Source: Paenibacillus agri (lineage in GTDB: Bacteria > Bacillota > Bacilli > Paenibacillales > Paenibacillaceae). From it: DNA of 64,000 nt. Position 1 is the first letter of the stretch. The number at the start of each line of letters is the position of its first letter. The notes beneath the pieces were generated by a model that worked only from the letters and a program-made list of their open reading frames with translations, had not been told where the DNA came from and did no database searches. A program made the position numbers and the translations under genes. Shown here piece after piece: positions 15,537-24,143 of the stretch. The DNA lies in contig NZ_JABWCS010000200.1 in the NCBI RefSeq assembly GCF_013359945.1, forward strand, positions 1 through 64,000, written 5' to 3'.

Positions 15537-16609
15537 TAGACGCCTCCAGTAACATCGGCCAGCAGGATACGTTCTCCGGTCTGGGCGGACCGGGCGATAG
15601 CGGCCATGCCTCGCATCGCGGCAATCCCATCCTGGATATCCGCTCCCTGAAGAGGGACTCCGTGGAGAATGGTGTCTGCAAACCCTTCGGTCTGCAGCTT
15701 ATAGAAATGGGCATCTGCGCCCAGCGGGCGGCGGGTGACGCCATCCCTGGCAGAGAAGACCTCGACATCGCTGGATTTGAACAGCCATGGATTGTAGGTC
15801 TTGCCGGTGACGCTGCCGTGCTCCCCATAGATCTGAAAGCCCTCGTGCCAATCCATGCGCACAGCAACGGTAAGATCAAGATGGCCCATGCTGCCCTCGG
15901 CGAATTCCACGGCGACGAACCAGCAGTGGGCGCCGTATTTCTGCACATGTCTGGCTTGGACAGCCAGGAGCTCCCCGCCCAGATAGCGGGCGGTGTCCAG
16001 CAGATGGCTGCCATGTGTGAGCATGTAATAGCGCTGCTTGTCTTCCTTCGGATTGCCTTGCGGCTTCAGCGCTCCGCTGCCGCTTACAGGCAGCGGCATC
16101 ACGTTATCCGTGACTGTATAACGGTAAGTAGAATCGCAGTACCAGGCTTTCAGCGCCAGCATCTGGCCCATTTCTTCACGGATGAACTTCCGGGCATAGG
16201 CAATGCCGGGGTCAAAACGTTTCATATGGCCGACCTGAAGCAACAGCCCGCTCTCCTCGGCTTGCCGCGCCAGCGCCTGACACTCCTCCACAGTCACGCC
16301 AAGCGGTTTTTCCACCAGCACATGCTTGCCTGCAGCCAGCGCTTTAGCGGCCATGGGAACGTGAAACTGATCGGCAATGCCAATGATTACGGCCTCCACC
16401 AGGGGATCGGCAAGCATTTCATCATAATTGTAATAGACCTTCCGAGGGGAATGGATAGTAGCCATGGCATCTGCCAGTTCTTGCGAGATATCGCAGATGG
16501 CGTATAGCTCTGTATTACGCCCTCTTCGGCAAGCCTCGAAATGAGCAGCCTGGGAGATTGGTCCGCAGCCAAGTACCCCGATGCGCAGCAGCCGTTCTTC
16601 TTTGAGCAT
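15536..16609 (-). CDS. Gfo/Idh/MocA-family oxidoreductase
   Basis: NAD(P)-dependent sugar or cyclitol dehydrogenase, 357 aa. ATG 16609 with AGGAGGA upstream. Rossmann motif RIGVLGCGPISQAAHF at the N-terminus, VLVEKPLGVTVEEC (the E-K-P family motif), then the C-terminal substrate domain beginning at VGHMKRFDPG. First gene of the two-gene minus-strand operon, divergent from the LtaS-type gene. Probably works in series with the isomerase; the DeoR regulator downstream is a candidate controller. Confidence 0.88.
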   Translation of the reverse strand: MLKEERLLRIGVLGCGPISQAAHFEACRRGRNTELYAICDISQELADAMATIHSPRKVYYNYDEMLADPLVEAVIIGIADQFHVPMAAKALAAGKHVLVEKPLGVTVEECQALARQAEESGLLLQVGHMKRFDPGIAYARKFIREEMGQMLALKAWYCDSTYRYTVTDNVMPLPVSGSGALKPQGNPKEDKQRYYMLTHGSHLLDTARYLGGELLAVQARHVQKYGAHCWFVAVEFAEGSMGHLDLTVAVRMDWHEGFQIYGEHGSVTGKTYNPWLFKSSDVEVFSARDGVTRRPLGADAHFYKLQTEGFADTILHGVPLQGADIQDGIAAMRGMAAIARSAQTGERILLADVTGGV

Positions 16610-16806
16610 GAGAATTCCTCCTGATATTGGGAATAGTAGTTACCAAGAAGTATATGTGCAAAAACGTGCAATATCAATTAAAAAAACGCATTGATAACAG
16701 CGATCCATTTTGAAATAAAAACAATTATTGCTATACTAGTGAAATCTGCTATTTTCCAAGCGGAAAACAGGAATCGAAATCATGTTCAAGAGTTAGAGGG
16801 GATGTT

Positions 16807-18705
16807 ATGTACAAGGAGAAAAACGGGCCGGTATACGCCCAGTTCTATATGGTATCAGGGCTGCTGCTGTTGAAGCTGCTGCTGCTGAGAGTGTTGTTTT
16901 TTGACAGGATCGCCTGGGAGTGGGTAGCCGCCGATGCCGCTCCGGTGCTGATGCTGATGGGGGTGCTGGCTGTAGTGATTCCCCGGCGTCTGAAGTCTGG
17001 GGTCTTCTGGACATTCAACATTGTGCTGTCACTGTTGTTCTTCGCAAGTAGTGTGTATTTCAACCATTTTGGATCGGTACCCACCTATCTGGCTCTATAC
17101 GAGCTGAATCAGGTGTTCCAGATTAAGGAGAGCGTGGAGTCGACGATACAGATTATTGACTACCTGTTCTTTCTAGATATCGTGGTGTATGCCCTCTACC
17201 GTGGGTTACACAGATGGCTGCGGGGTTCTGCCTATTCCCAGGAAAGATATGTCTCATCTAACGCCCGCAGAGTTCATCTGATTGTGCTTCTGGTATGCGT
17301 AATTGGTGGCGCCTGGTTGTCAGGCTATACAATCACGAATGCGAAAGGGATCACGAATGAATTGGTGCAGGCGGAGAGCGCCGGATTCATCAACTATGAG
17401 ATAGTGGCTGCGATCAAGGCTAATGCTGATAACGGTCTGATCGGAACCGGGGATATCAAGGAGACCGTCGGCAAAATTAAAAACCTGGAAGCTTCCTATC
17501 CTTACCGTGATCAACCGCTCGGGACGATCCCTGATCTGTTTGGCTCACAGAAAGGCCGCAATGTCATTGTGATTCAGATGGAAGCCTTTCAAAACTTTCC
17601 GCTGCATCAGTCGCTGAATGGTCAGGAACTGACGCCGGTACTGAACAAGCTTGCGGATGAAGGATTTTATTTTCCCCATGTCTATCAGCAAATTGGTCCG
17701 GGGAACACGTCCGATGCCGAGTTCATGAGTAATACGTCTATCTATCCCATTGCTACGCTAGCGATGTCGACCGGGTTCGGGGATCGGGTGCTTCCCAGCC
17801 TACCCCGTCTTCTGCGCAGCAAGGGCTATGAAGCATATACGTTTCATGTGAACAAGGTTGGCTTCTGGAACCGGAATGAGCTGTATCCGGCATTGGGTTT
17901 CAACGGTTACTATGACAAACAGAGTTTCAAGAATGATCACTTTAACGCCTTTGGCGCATCGGACGAGCAGTTGTACATCACCGGCGTGGAGAAGCTTGCT
18001 GAACTAAAAGCCAAGGGAACACCTTTTTACGCACAAATGGTTACCGCCTCCAGTCACCACCCATTCAAGATTCCCGATGCCTTCAAAAAAATCAACATCG
18101 AAGGTGATTTGAAGGACACTATGCTGGGCGACTACTTGACGGCAATCAATTACACAGACTACGCCATTGGTACGCTGATTGAAGGCCTGAAACAGAACGG
18201 ACTGTGGGACAATACGGTGCTTGTTATGTACGGGGACCATTTCGGGCTGCAGCCGAAGGATGTCACGCCGGAGCAGGTGGAGCAGGCACTAGGGATCAAA
18301 TATGACTCTAGGATCAGCCGCTTCAACATCCCGCTTATTGTTCGAGTTCCCGGTATGGAGCAGGGGCAAGTGATCAACCGTACCGGCGGACAGCTCGATA
18401 TTATGCCGACGATCGCCAATCTGCTGGGTGTCTCTTTGGAGGGAGAGGGCTTTACCGCCTTTGGGCATGATCTTCTGAACATTGACCGCAATGTGGTAGG
18501 GATGCGTTATTATCTGCCGACAGGCTCATTTTTTAACGATGACATCATGTTCGTGCCTGGAAAAAGTTTTCAGGACGGCGAGGCCATCTCGCTGGATACA
18601 CTGGAGCCGGTGACGGACTTCAGCAAATATGAGACCGACTATGATTATATTCTTCAACTAATGGGCTTGTCTGATGAATATGTGAAGCTGCTTCCGCAGC
18701 GGTAA
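16807..18705 (+). CDS. LtaS-family membrane sulfatase (glycerol/phosphoglycerol transferase-like)
   Basis: Polytopic membrane protein with an extracellular sulfatase-fold domain, related to lipoteichoic acid synthase. 632 aa. About five N-terminal membrane segments (to ~residue 180; one is LLLLKLLLLRVLFF), then the catalytic domain. Metal and nucleophile residues are visible: NVIVIQMEAFQNF (Glu), GPGNTSDAEFMSNTS (nucleophile Thr), VMYGDHFGL (Asp-His). The downstream membrane protein starts 10 bases after the stop, so the two are probably co-expressed. It could make teichoic-like polymer or decorate a glycan with phosphoglycerol; housekeeping LtaS versus a dedicated paralog cannot be told. Confidence 0.88.
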   Translation: MYKEKNGPVYAQFYMVSGLLLLKLLLLRVLFFDRIAWEWVAADAAPVLMLMGVLAVVIPRRLKSGVFWTFNIVLSLLFFASSVYFNHFGSVPTYLALYELNQVFQIKESVESTIQIIDYLFFLDIVVYALYRGLHRWLRGSAYSQERYVSSNARRVHLIVLLVCVIGGAWLSGYTITNAKGITNELVQAESAGFINYEIVAAIKANADNGLIGTGDIKETVGKIKNLEASYPYRDQPLGTIPDLFGSQKGRNVIVIQMEAFQNFPLHQSLNGQELTPVLNKLADEGFYFPHVYQQIGPGNTSDAEFMSNTSIYPIATLAMSTGFGDRVLPSLPRLLRSKGYEAYTFHVNKVGFWNRNELYPALGFNGYYDKQSFKNDHFNAFGASDEQLYITGVEKLAELKAKGTPFYAQMVTASSHHPFKIPDAFKKINIEGDLKDTMLGDYLTAINYTDYAIGTLIEGLKQNGLWDNTVLVMYGDHFGLQPKDVTPEQVEQALGIKYDSRISRFNIPLIVRVPGMEQGQVINRTGGQLDIMPTIANLLGVSLEGEGFTAFGHDLLNIDRNVVGMRYYLPTGSFFNDDIMFVPGKSFQDGEAISLDTLEPVTDFSKYETDYDYILQLMGLSDEYVKLLPQR

Positions 18706-18714
18706 GGAGAGATT

Positions 18715-20133
18715 ATGAGAAGATTAGGCCGCCCAGAGACGGTGGTGACGCTGGTCGGACTGGGGATTATTATTTCGCTGTTGTTCTGGGGTCATTTCAT
18801 TGGAGTGGCTGACAACGGAGATTTCCTGCGCATGATGAGCACTACCGGTCTGAATTACTACGATGCGAACGAGTCGTATGCCGATCGTTTTTTCAGCTTT
18901 AGCCATTCCCGGTTCTCGTATGAAAATCTATTTAAGGGCTTCTATCCGTCCTCGCAAATCGTGCTGGTACTGATTCCGCGGCTGCTCGGTGGATTGTTTC
19001 ACGGAAGCTTCTTCGATATTCGTTTGTTAGGTGCAGTGTACGCTATACTGCTGCTGGCAGCATCCTGGCTACTTGTAAAGCATAACGCCAAGGGCTCATA
19101 TCTGACAGGGTTGTTGCTGGGTGCCGGTATTCTGTTTGTCTTTTATGACATCGGATATCTGGCGTACTTCAACTCGTTGTATGGCGAGCCGGTATCCCTG
19201 GTGTTTATGCTACTGGCCTTTGCGCTGGGTTTAAAGCTGACATCTATGGAAAAGCCGACGCCCAAAGTGCTGACCTTGTTCTTCATCGCCGTCGTTTTTC
19301 TTACCTGTTCCAAAATCCAGAACGCGCCGATCGGGATTGCCTTCGCGCTTATTTTTCTACGGTTCTCCTTCCTTAAAGGGGAAGGGAACTGGCGAAAGCT
19401 GGCGCTGCGCTTCTCTGCCGCGATCTTCGTGGTATCGGTTGTTCTGTATGTGGCTGCGCCGAAGGATCTGAAGCATATCAACCTGTACCAGACGGTTTTC
19501 TTCGGGATTCTTAACGAATCGCCGGATGTGCGAGGTGATTTGCGGGATCTGGGATTACCAGAGCGGCTGGAGGTGCTGGCAGGAACGAATTATTTTCAGA
19601 ATGATACGGCTATCAAGCAAAATGACCCCTCGCTGGGACCAGACTTTTACGACCGGGTATCCCATAAGGATGTGCTGTTCTTCTATCTTAAGCATCCAGA
19701 TCGCCTGATTAAGAATATGGAATATGCAGCGAGTAACAGCATGGCCATCCGTCCGTACTACCTCGGGAATTACGAGAAGGCGGAGAACAAACCAGCTGGA
19801 GCTTTATCCTACACCTACAGTACGTGGAGCCAATTCAAAAACAAACATATCCCGCACACGCTGACCTTCCTGTCTATATTTTACGCGGTGTACTTCGCCG
19901 TGGCGCTGTTACAGTATTTCCGTGCCCGGGAAACCCGGAGCCGGATGGCGGGGGAACTGCTGATGCTGCTGGGGCTGATAGGCATCTTTTGCTTCCTGGT
20001 ACCGATCTTGGGCGACGGTCGGGCCGATATCGGCAAGCATTTGTTCATGTTCAACGTGAGCTTTGACATGATGGTTGTTGTGATGTTTGGCTGGGTGCTG
20101 CACCGGTTGACCCGGTTCTGGAAGCGGAGATAA
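18715..20133 (+). CDS. Polytopic membrane protein, possible GT-C glycosyltransferase
   Basis: 472 aa with about ten hydrophobic segments and no signal peptide cleavage site. Family not firmly recognised. After the first membrane segment it has the external loop GVADNGDFLRMM, with acidic residues placed as in GT-C transferases, followed by a large loop (~40-80) and further segments such as ILLLAASWLLV and GLLLGAGILFVFYDIGYLA. ATG 18715 has AAGGAGAG upstream. Partnered with the LtaS-type gene in the same operon. A lipid-linked sugar transferase or flippase acting on the same envelope polymer is a reasonable guess. Confidence 0.6.
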   Translation: MRRLGRPETVVTLVGLGIIISLLFWGHFIGVADNGDFLRMMSTTGLNYYDANESYADRFFSFSHSRFSYENLFKGFYPSSQIVLVLIPRLLGGLFHGSFFDIRLLGAVYAILLLAASWLLVKHNAKGSYLTGLLLGAGILFVFYDIGYLAYFNSLYGEPVSLVFMLLAFALGLKLTSMEKPTPKVLTLFFIAVVFLTCSKIQNAPIGIAFALIFLRFSFLKGEGNWRKLALRFSAAIFVVSVVLYVAAPKDLKHINLYQTVFFGILNESPDVRGDLRDLGLPERLEVLAGTNYFQNDTAIKQNDPSLGPDFYDRVSHKDVLFFYLKHPDRLIKNMEYAASNSMAIRPYYLGNYEKAENKPAGALSYTYSTWSQFKNKHIPHTLTFLSIFYAVYFAVALLQYFRARETRSRMAGELLMLLGLIGIFCFLVPILGDGRADIGKHLFMFNVSFDMMVVVMFGWVLHRLTRFWKRR

Positions 20134-20224
20134 GGTTAAGTTCGTTCCCCGTAGTTTCAATTGCGAAGAGTAGTTTATTACGCTTAAGTATAAGGTCGCT
20201 TACATGCGAAAATAGGTTTATTGG

Positions 20225-20262
20225 AGACACTTTAAGGGGTGCTGCCCTTTAAGTGTCTTTTT
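20225..20262 (+). terminator. Terminator of the LtaS-type operon
   Basis: Perfect 14-bp stem AGACACTTTAAGGG / CCCTTTAAGTGTCT, 6-base loop, then TTTTT, 92 bases past the last stop. Confidence 0.9.
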
Positions 20263-20311
20263 GTTATACGCCCGTCATCTTAACAGTAGAAAATGGATGT
20301 ATATTCTCAAC

Positions 20312-20496
20312 TAACGGCATTTTTGTACCTTATATTTCTTAATTAAAGGTAATTTAGGGAAATAGGAGCATTATTGTATCTTATTTTTAAAAAAAGTGCC
20401 TTGAAAGGCCTATAGTGGAAGATTTAACGTACAATATTGCACTTAATTTCCAAATACCCTTTGACGCAGACTAATTAGGGTACAAAAATGCCGTTA
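20312..20496. repeat. MITE-like element with 18-bp perfect terminal inverted repeats
   Basis: TAACGGCATTTTTGTACC at 20312-20329 and its exact reverse complement at 20479-20496. The 149-bp interior is AT-rich, has no gene, and is itself partly self-complementary (GGAAAT…GCAnTATTGTA on each side). Such a full-length foldback of 185 bp is typical of a miniature inverted-repeat element or a repeated RNA hairpin. No clear target duplication is seen. The rest of 20,134-20,636 holds only the terminator at 20,225. Confidence 0.6.
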
Positions 20497-20636
20497 ATTT
20501 CACTTCGGAGCTTATTATTATAAACTTTTTTTCTAGGCCTCGCCTTATATAGCAATCTATCATTTTCCCGCTTCAAATCCCTCAGCTCAGCTTCAAATCG
20601 CTCAGTAGTTTTTAAACTCCATCCGTCTGAAAAAAC

Positions 20637-21401
20637 TTACTCATCATCCACGAGCAGTTCCCGCAGCATTTTCTCGCGGTCGTTCATGAACGCTTTGGTC
20701 ACAGTGAAATGTTCAGTCTCCTCCAGCGTGACCTTGCGTATTCCCTCACTCTCCAACAGAAAGATATCCGCACCGGGATAGGACATAAGAATGGGTGAAT
20801 GAGTCGCGATAATAAACTGCGAGTTCAGCTTCACCAGTTCATGCATCCGTGCTATTAGTGACATTTGGCGTACCGGAGAAAGCGCAGCTTCCGGCTCATC
20901 GAGGATGTAAAGGCCACGGCCGCCGAAGCGATGAACAAATGTGGCGAAAAAAGACTCGCCATGGGATTGCTCATGCAGTGATTTACCGCCATACGAATCT
21001 TTGATCTGCGGCGAGGGAGCCAGTTGCTCGTCCAATTCATCTATATATGAAGCGACATTATAGTAGCTCTCCGCGCGCAGGAAGAACCCGTCTTTAGGAC
21101 GCCGGACGCCGCGGGCAATTCTAAAAAACTCGTAGAGCGACGAATGCGAAGCGCGGGTATTGAACGAAAAGTTCAGGGTCCCGCCTTCGGGATTAAAGCC
21201 CCAGGCAGCAGCGATACCTTCCAGCAGTGTTGATTTTCCGGTCCCGTTTTCCCCTACCAGAAAGGTAACGTGCTTCTCAAACACAAGACGCTCCAGATCA
21301 CGTATGGCTGGCAAATTGAAGGGGTAAGAGCCGAAAGAAGGAACTTTATCCCGAAGCAGCTCCGCGTGTCGTAAATACAGCATGGTATTGGCGTTATGCA
21401 T
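20637..21401 (-). CDS. AAA/ABC-type ATPase (RecF/SMC-like, AAA_21 family)
   Basis: Soluble P-loop ATPase, 254 aa. Walker A GENGTGKSTLLEG, Walker B with GLYILDEPEAALSPVRQ, and the family's terminal FIIATHSPILM switch. There is no transmembrane partner nearby and no typical transporter signature; the central part, residues ~85-150, is the short lid. Proteins of this kind are often annotated simply as predicted ATPase; roles in DNA or stress responses are possible. Single gene on the minus strand, divergent from the CgeB operon. Confidence 0.8.
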   Translation of the reverse strand: MHNANTMLYLRHAELLRDKVPSFGSYPFNLPAIRDLERLVFEKHVTFLVGENGTGKSTLLEGIAAAWGFNPEGGTLNFSFNTRASHSSLYEFFRIARGVRRPKDGFFLRAESYYNVASYIDELDEQLAPSPQIKDSYGGKSLHEQSHGESFFATFVHRFGGRGLYILDEPEAALSPVRQMSLIARMHELVKLNSQFIIATHSPILMSYPGADIFLLESEGIRKVTLEETEHFTVTKAFMNDREKMLRELLVDDE

Positions 21402-21598
21402 GCATGATTACCTCCCCATAGGCCGAATCAGGCGGCAGCACAGTATTCCTCCTGAATCTGGTGATCCCTTTATTATAGCAGTTTGGCAGGAGTGGATACA
21501 TTCTGCATTGGTGTGTGCCAAGCCGGGCCAAAGACAGGGGGCATCTGCCAATTTATGCGTGCTACAGACAGATGTCCATGAGGCGGGTGCTGACTCCG

Positions 21599-21607
21599 CA
21601 TATAGTA
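21599..21607 (+). promoter_or_regulatory. Candidate sigma-K -10 element upstream of the CgeB operon
   Basis: CATAtagTA, an exact match to the -10 consensus CATAnnnTA; the -35 dinucleotide at the 16-base spacing is AG instead of AC. It predicts a start near 21614, which would exclude the TTG at 21615 as start codon. B. subtilis cgeAB is sigma-K dependent. Confidence 0.4.
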
Positions 21608-21644
21608 CACTGTCTTGAGAATACAACAGGGCAGGGTGAAGGCC

Positions 21645-22733
21645 GTGACAGCTAAAAATAGAAAGGCGCATAACCCCGAATACCTTGATGGTTACCACGA
21701 AGGATATCGTCTAGGGTTATGCCAGGCCGTGCAGCGCTTGAACCCGCCGAAAGCGGAGGCATGCCGGCCATTTAAACTCATGTATGTACCACAGGGTTTC
21801 GAAGCTATTGATACTGGTGTGAGGGAAGCTTTGCAGCAGCTCGTCAGCGAATTGGTGGTTAGCACGCCTGAAGCTATGTATGAGACTGCGGCGCGAGAGC
21901 GGCCGGAAGCGGTGCTCGTCATGAACGGGCTGCATGTGTTCCCGGAGAACCATCTGGAACAGATTGCCGCCATACGGGGGCTGGGCATTACAGCGGCGAT
22001 CTGGTTCGTGGATGATCCTTATTTTACAGAGGACACTGCGGTCATTTGGCGGCATTACGATCATGTCTTTACGCATGAACTGGGTGCTGTGGAATTTTAT
22101 CGCTCCCTTGGAGCGGCATCTGTACATTATGTGCCCTTGTGTGTGAACACCGGCATGTTCCATCCCCGCCGCACCGGGCCTCAGTACAAGTACGATATCG
22201 TATTCATCGGCAATGCCTTCCGCAACCGGACAGAGCTGTTCGACCAGCTGGCTCCTTATCTGAGCACCAAGAAGGTATTGATTGCCGGAGGATTTTGGGA
22301 ACGGCTGGGCCGTTATGATCAATTGGCCCCGTTCATTAAGGATGGGTTTATCCCGCCGGGAGAAACGGCGAATTATTACAGTGGTGCTAAGCTCGTCATC
22401 AATATTCACCGGCCGTGGAAGAACGGACAGGATAACCGTAATACGCACCAGCTGCCTTCCCGGTCTATCAATCCGCGCACCTATGAGATCAGCGCCTGCG
22501 GAACGATGCAACTGACGGATGTACGGGAGGATCTGGGGCGCTTTTATAGCCCTGGCTATGACATTGAAACGTTCGGCTCCGCAGAGGAACTGCAACGAAA
22601 AATGGACTATTATCTGCATCATGAAGAAGAACGCCGTCAAATTGCGTTACGCGGGCTGTATACCACGCTGCGAAATCATACGTTTACTGCCCGCCTGCCG
22701 CAGCTGCTGGATGTTATTGCCCCGCGAAAATAA
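21645..22733 (+). CDS. CgeB-family spore glycosyltransferase 1
   Basis: Cytosolic (mother-cell) glycosyltransferase of the CgeB group, GT-B fold, 362 aa from GTG 21645; GTG 21636 and TTG 21615 are alternatives. The N-terminus carries a glycine ladder DGYHEGYRLG before the first Rossmann domain. Family markers: AIWFVDDPYFTEDT, VFTHELGAVEFYRSLG, DIVFIGNAFRNRTELFDQLA, NIHRPWKNG, and NPRTYEISACGTMQLTD near the C-terminus. CgeB acts in spore crust maturation in B. subtilis. The next gene is a paralog 31 bases away. Donor sugar unknown. Confidence 0.85.
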   Translation: MTAKNRKAHNPEYLDGYHEGYRLGLCQAVQRLNPPKAEACRPFKLMYVPQGFEAIDTGVREALQQLVSELVVSTPEAMYETAARERPEAVLVMNGLHVFPENHLEQIAAIRGLGITAAIWFVDDPYFTEDTAVIWRHYDHVFTHELGAVEFYRSLGAASVHYVPLCVNTGMFHPRRTGPQYKYDIVFIGNAFRNRTELFDQLAPYLSTKKVLIAGGFWERLGRYDQLAPFIKDGFIPPGETANYYSGAKLVINIHRPWKNGQDNRNTHQLPSRSINPRTYEISACGTMQLTDVREDLGRFYSPGYDIETFGSAEELQRKMDYYLHHEEERRQIALRGLYTTLRNHTFTARLPQLLDVIAPRK

Positions 22734-22764
22734 ATCTATTTATGAATAAAGGAGCGAGAAGCTG

Positions 22765-23898
22765 ATGAGCAATAATTTTGTACTTCCTACACCCCCGCTG
22801 CCTCTTACACCTGCGGAAGAAGAAAAACTGCGGGGGCGGTTAACCGGCTTCAAGACAGGATATGACGAAGGGTATCTGCGGGGCCGGCTGGCAATTCTCC
22901 ACGGTAGACCGGAGGAACCGCTGCCTGTGCGCGATATTCACGTCATGTATGTAGCCTCAGGCAAGGGTTATCCTTACTCTCCCCTGGACGAAGCCGCAGT
23001 TGCAGCTCTGCAAAAGCTGACCACCCGGGTAACAGTGACAGATGTTCGACAGAACCTGGTGGAGCTGGCAGGGGCAGATCACCCGGATCTGGTGATAGTC
23101 TTGGACGGAATGGATCTGCCACTAGAGCAGATTAACGTGCTGAGAGGCTCCGGTATCCGCACGGCCATCTGGCTCACAGATGATCCTTATTACACGGACT
23201 TTACTTTGAAAATCGTGCTGCATTACGACTACGTGTTCACTTTGGAGCGCAATTGCATCGATTTCTACAAAGGACTGGGCTGCCAGCAGGTTCATTATCT
23301 TCCATTTGGGGTTCACCGGGAGCATTATCATCCGACTACGACACGCTCACCGATCCAGCGCGATATCAGCTTTATCGGCTCTGCTTACTGGAACCGGGTC
23401 AACTTCTTCCGTGAAATCCTGCCTGATTTAATGCAGTATAACACGGTCATCAACGGAATCTGGTGGGACCGTTTGCCGGAGGCCCCGCAGTATGGAGAAC
23501 GGATTGAGATCGGTAAGTGGATGTCCCCGCAGGAAACAGCGCTTGCTTACAGCGGCTCCAAAATCGTCATCAACCTGCATCGGTCCCATATCGATGAGGA
23601 TGTCAACAACAATTCACTGGGTATTAAGGCCGTTTCTCCGAACCCGCGCACCTTTGAAATTGCCGCAAGTGGTACGCTGCAGCTCTGCGATGCGAGGGAT
23701 GACATGGGGAACTTTTATAAGCCGGGTGAGGAGATCGAGACCTTTGCCAGTCCGAAGGAAATGATGGACAAAATTCGCTTCTACCTTACGCATGAAGAAG
23801 AGCGCCAGGAAATTGTACTCCGTGCCTATGAGCGGACACTGAAGGAGCACACGTACACCAAACGTCTGAATCAATTGCTGACCATTATCTACGGCTGA
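22765..23898 (+). CDS. CgeB-family spore glycosyltransferase 2
   Basis: Paralog of the upstream gene, 377 aa from ATG 22765 with AAAGGAG upstream. A Pro-rich N-terminus leads into the ladder RGRLTGFKTGYDEGYLRG, five glycines spaced by three residues. CgeB markers are all present: TAIWLTDDPYYTDFT, VFTLERNCIDFYKGLG, DISFIGSAYWNRVNFF, KIVINLHRSH, NPRTFEIAASGTLQLCD. The pair may add successive sugars. A short open frame and a GT4 gene with a basic tail follow in the same direction. Confidence 0.85.
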   Translation: MSNNFVLPTPPLPLTPAEEEKLRGRLTGFKTGYDEGYLRGRLAILHGRPEEPLPVRDIHVMYVASGKGYPYSPLDEAAVAALQKLTTRVTVTDVRQNLVELAGADHPDLVIVLDGMDLPLEQINVLRGSGIRTAIWLTDDPYYTDFTLKIVLHYDYVFTLERNCIDFYKGLGCQQVHYLPFGVHREHYHPTTTRSPIQRDISFIGSAYWNRVNFFREILPDLMQYNTVINGIWWDRLPEAPQYGERIEIGKWMSPQETALAYSGSKIVINLHRSHIDEDVNNNSLGIKAVSPNPRTFEIAASGTLQLCDARDDMGNFYKPGEEIETFASPKEMMDKIRFYLTHEEERQEIVLRAYERTLKEHTYTKRLNQLLTIIYG

Positions 23899-23923
23899 AC
23901 GAAGTCAGGCGAGGGACAGGAAT

Positions 23924-24088
23924 GTGCTTTTGCCGGGTGAACAAATGCCGGTGCCGGGAGTAGATTTTTATCAATATACTGAATCACCGGATTTGGCATT
24001 TGCCTCTGAAGGAATAGCCTGGCTGCTGGATATTGTTGTACAGGGAAGGGTCCGGTCAATGGAAGAACATTGGCCGGACTCCGGATAA
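23924..24088 (+). CDS. Short open reading frame, acidic hypothetical protein
   Basis: GTG 23924 with GAGGGACAGG upstream, TAA 24086-24088, 54 codons. It fills the 245-base gap between the second CgeB gene and the GT4 gene. The product, VLLPGEQMPVPGVDFYQYTE onward, is acidic with a hydrophobic stretch (GIAWLLDIVV) and ends EEHWPDSG. Codon choice resembles the neighbours. It may be a real small gene or a remnant; no homology can be judged. Confidence 0.4.
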   Translation: MLLPGEQMPVPGVDFYQYTESPDLAFASEGIAWLLDIVVQGRVRSMEEHWPDSG

Positions 24089-24143
24089 CTTTTAGGAGGT
24101 GAATGGCCGCTCCCAGCCTAAGGTAAAGGAGCGCCAAGACGCC

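Noticed and set aside
15662..16507. Plus-strand open frame of ~281 codons
   Set aside because: Antisense to the Gfo/Idh/MocA gene; His/Gln-rich product without a domain.
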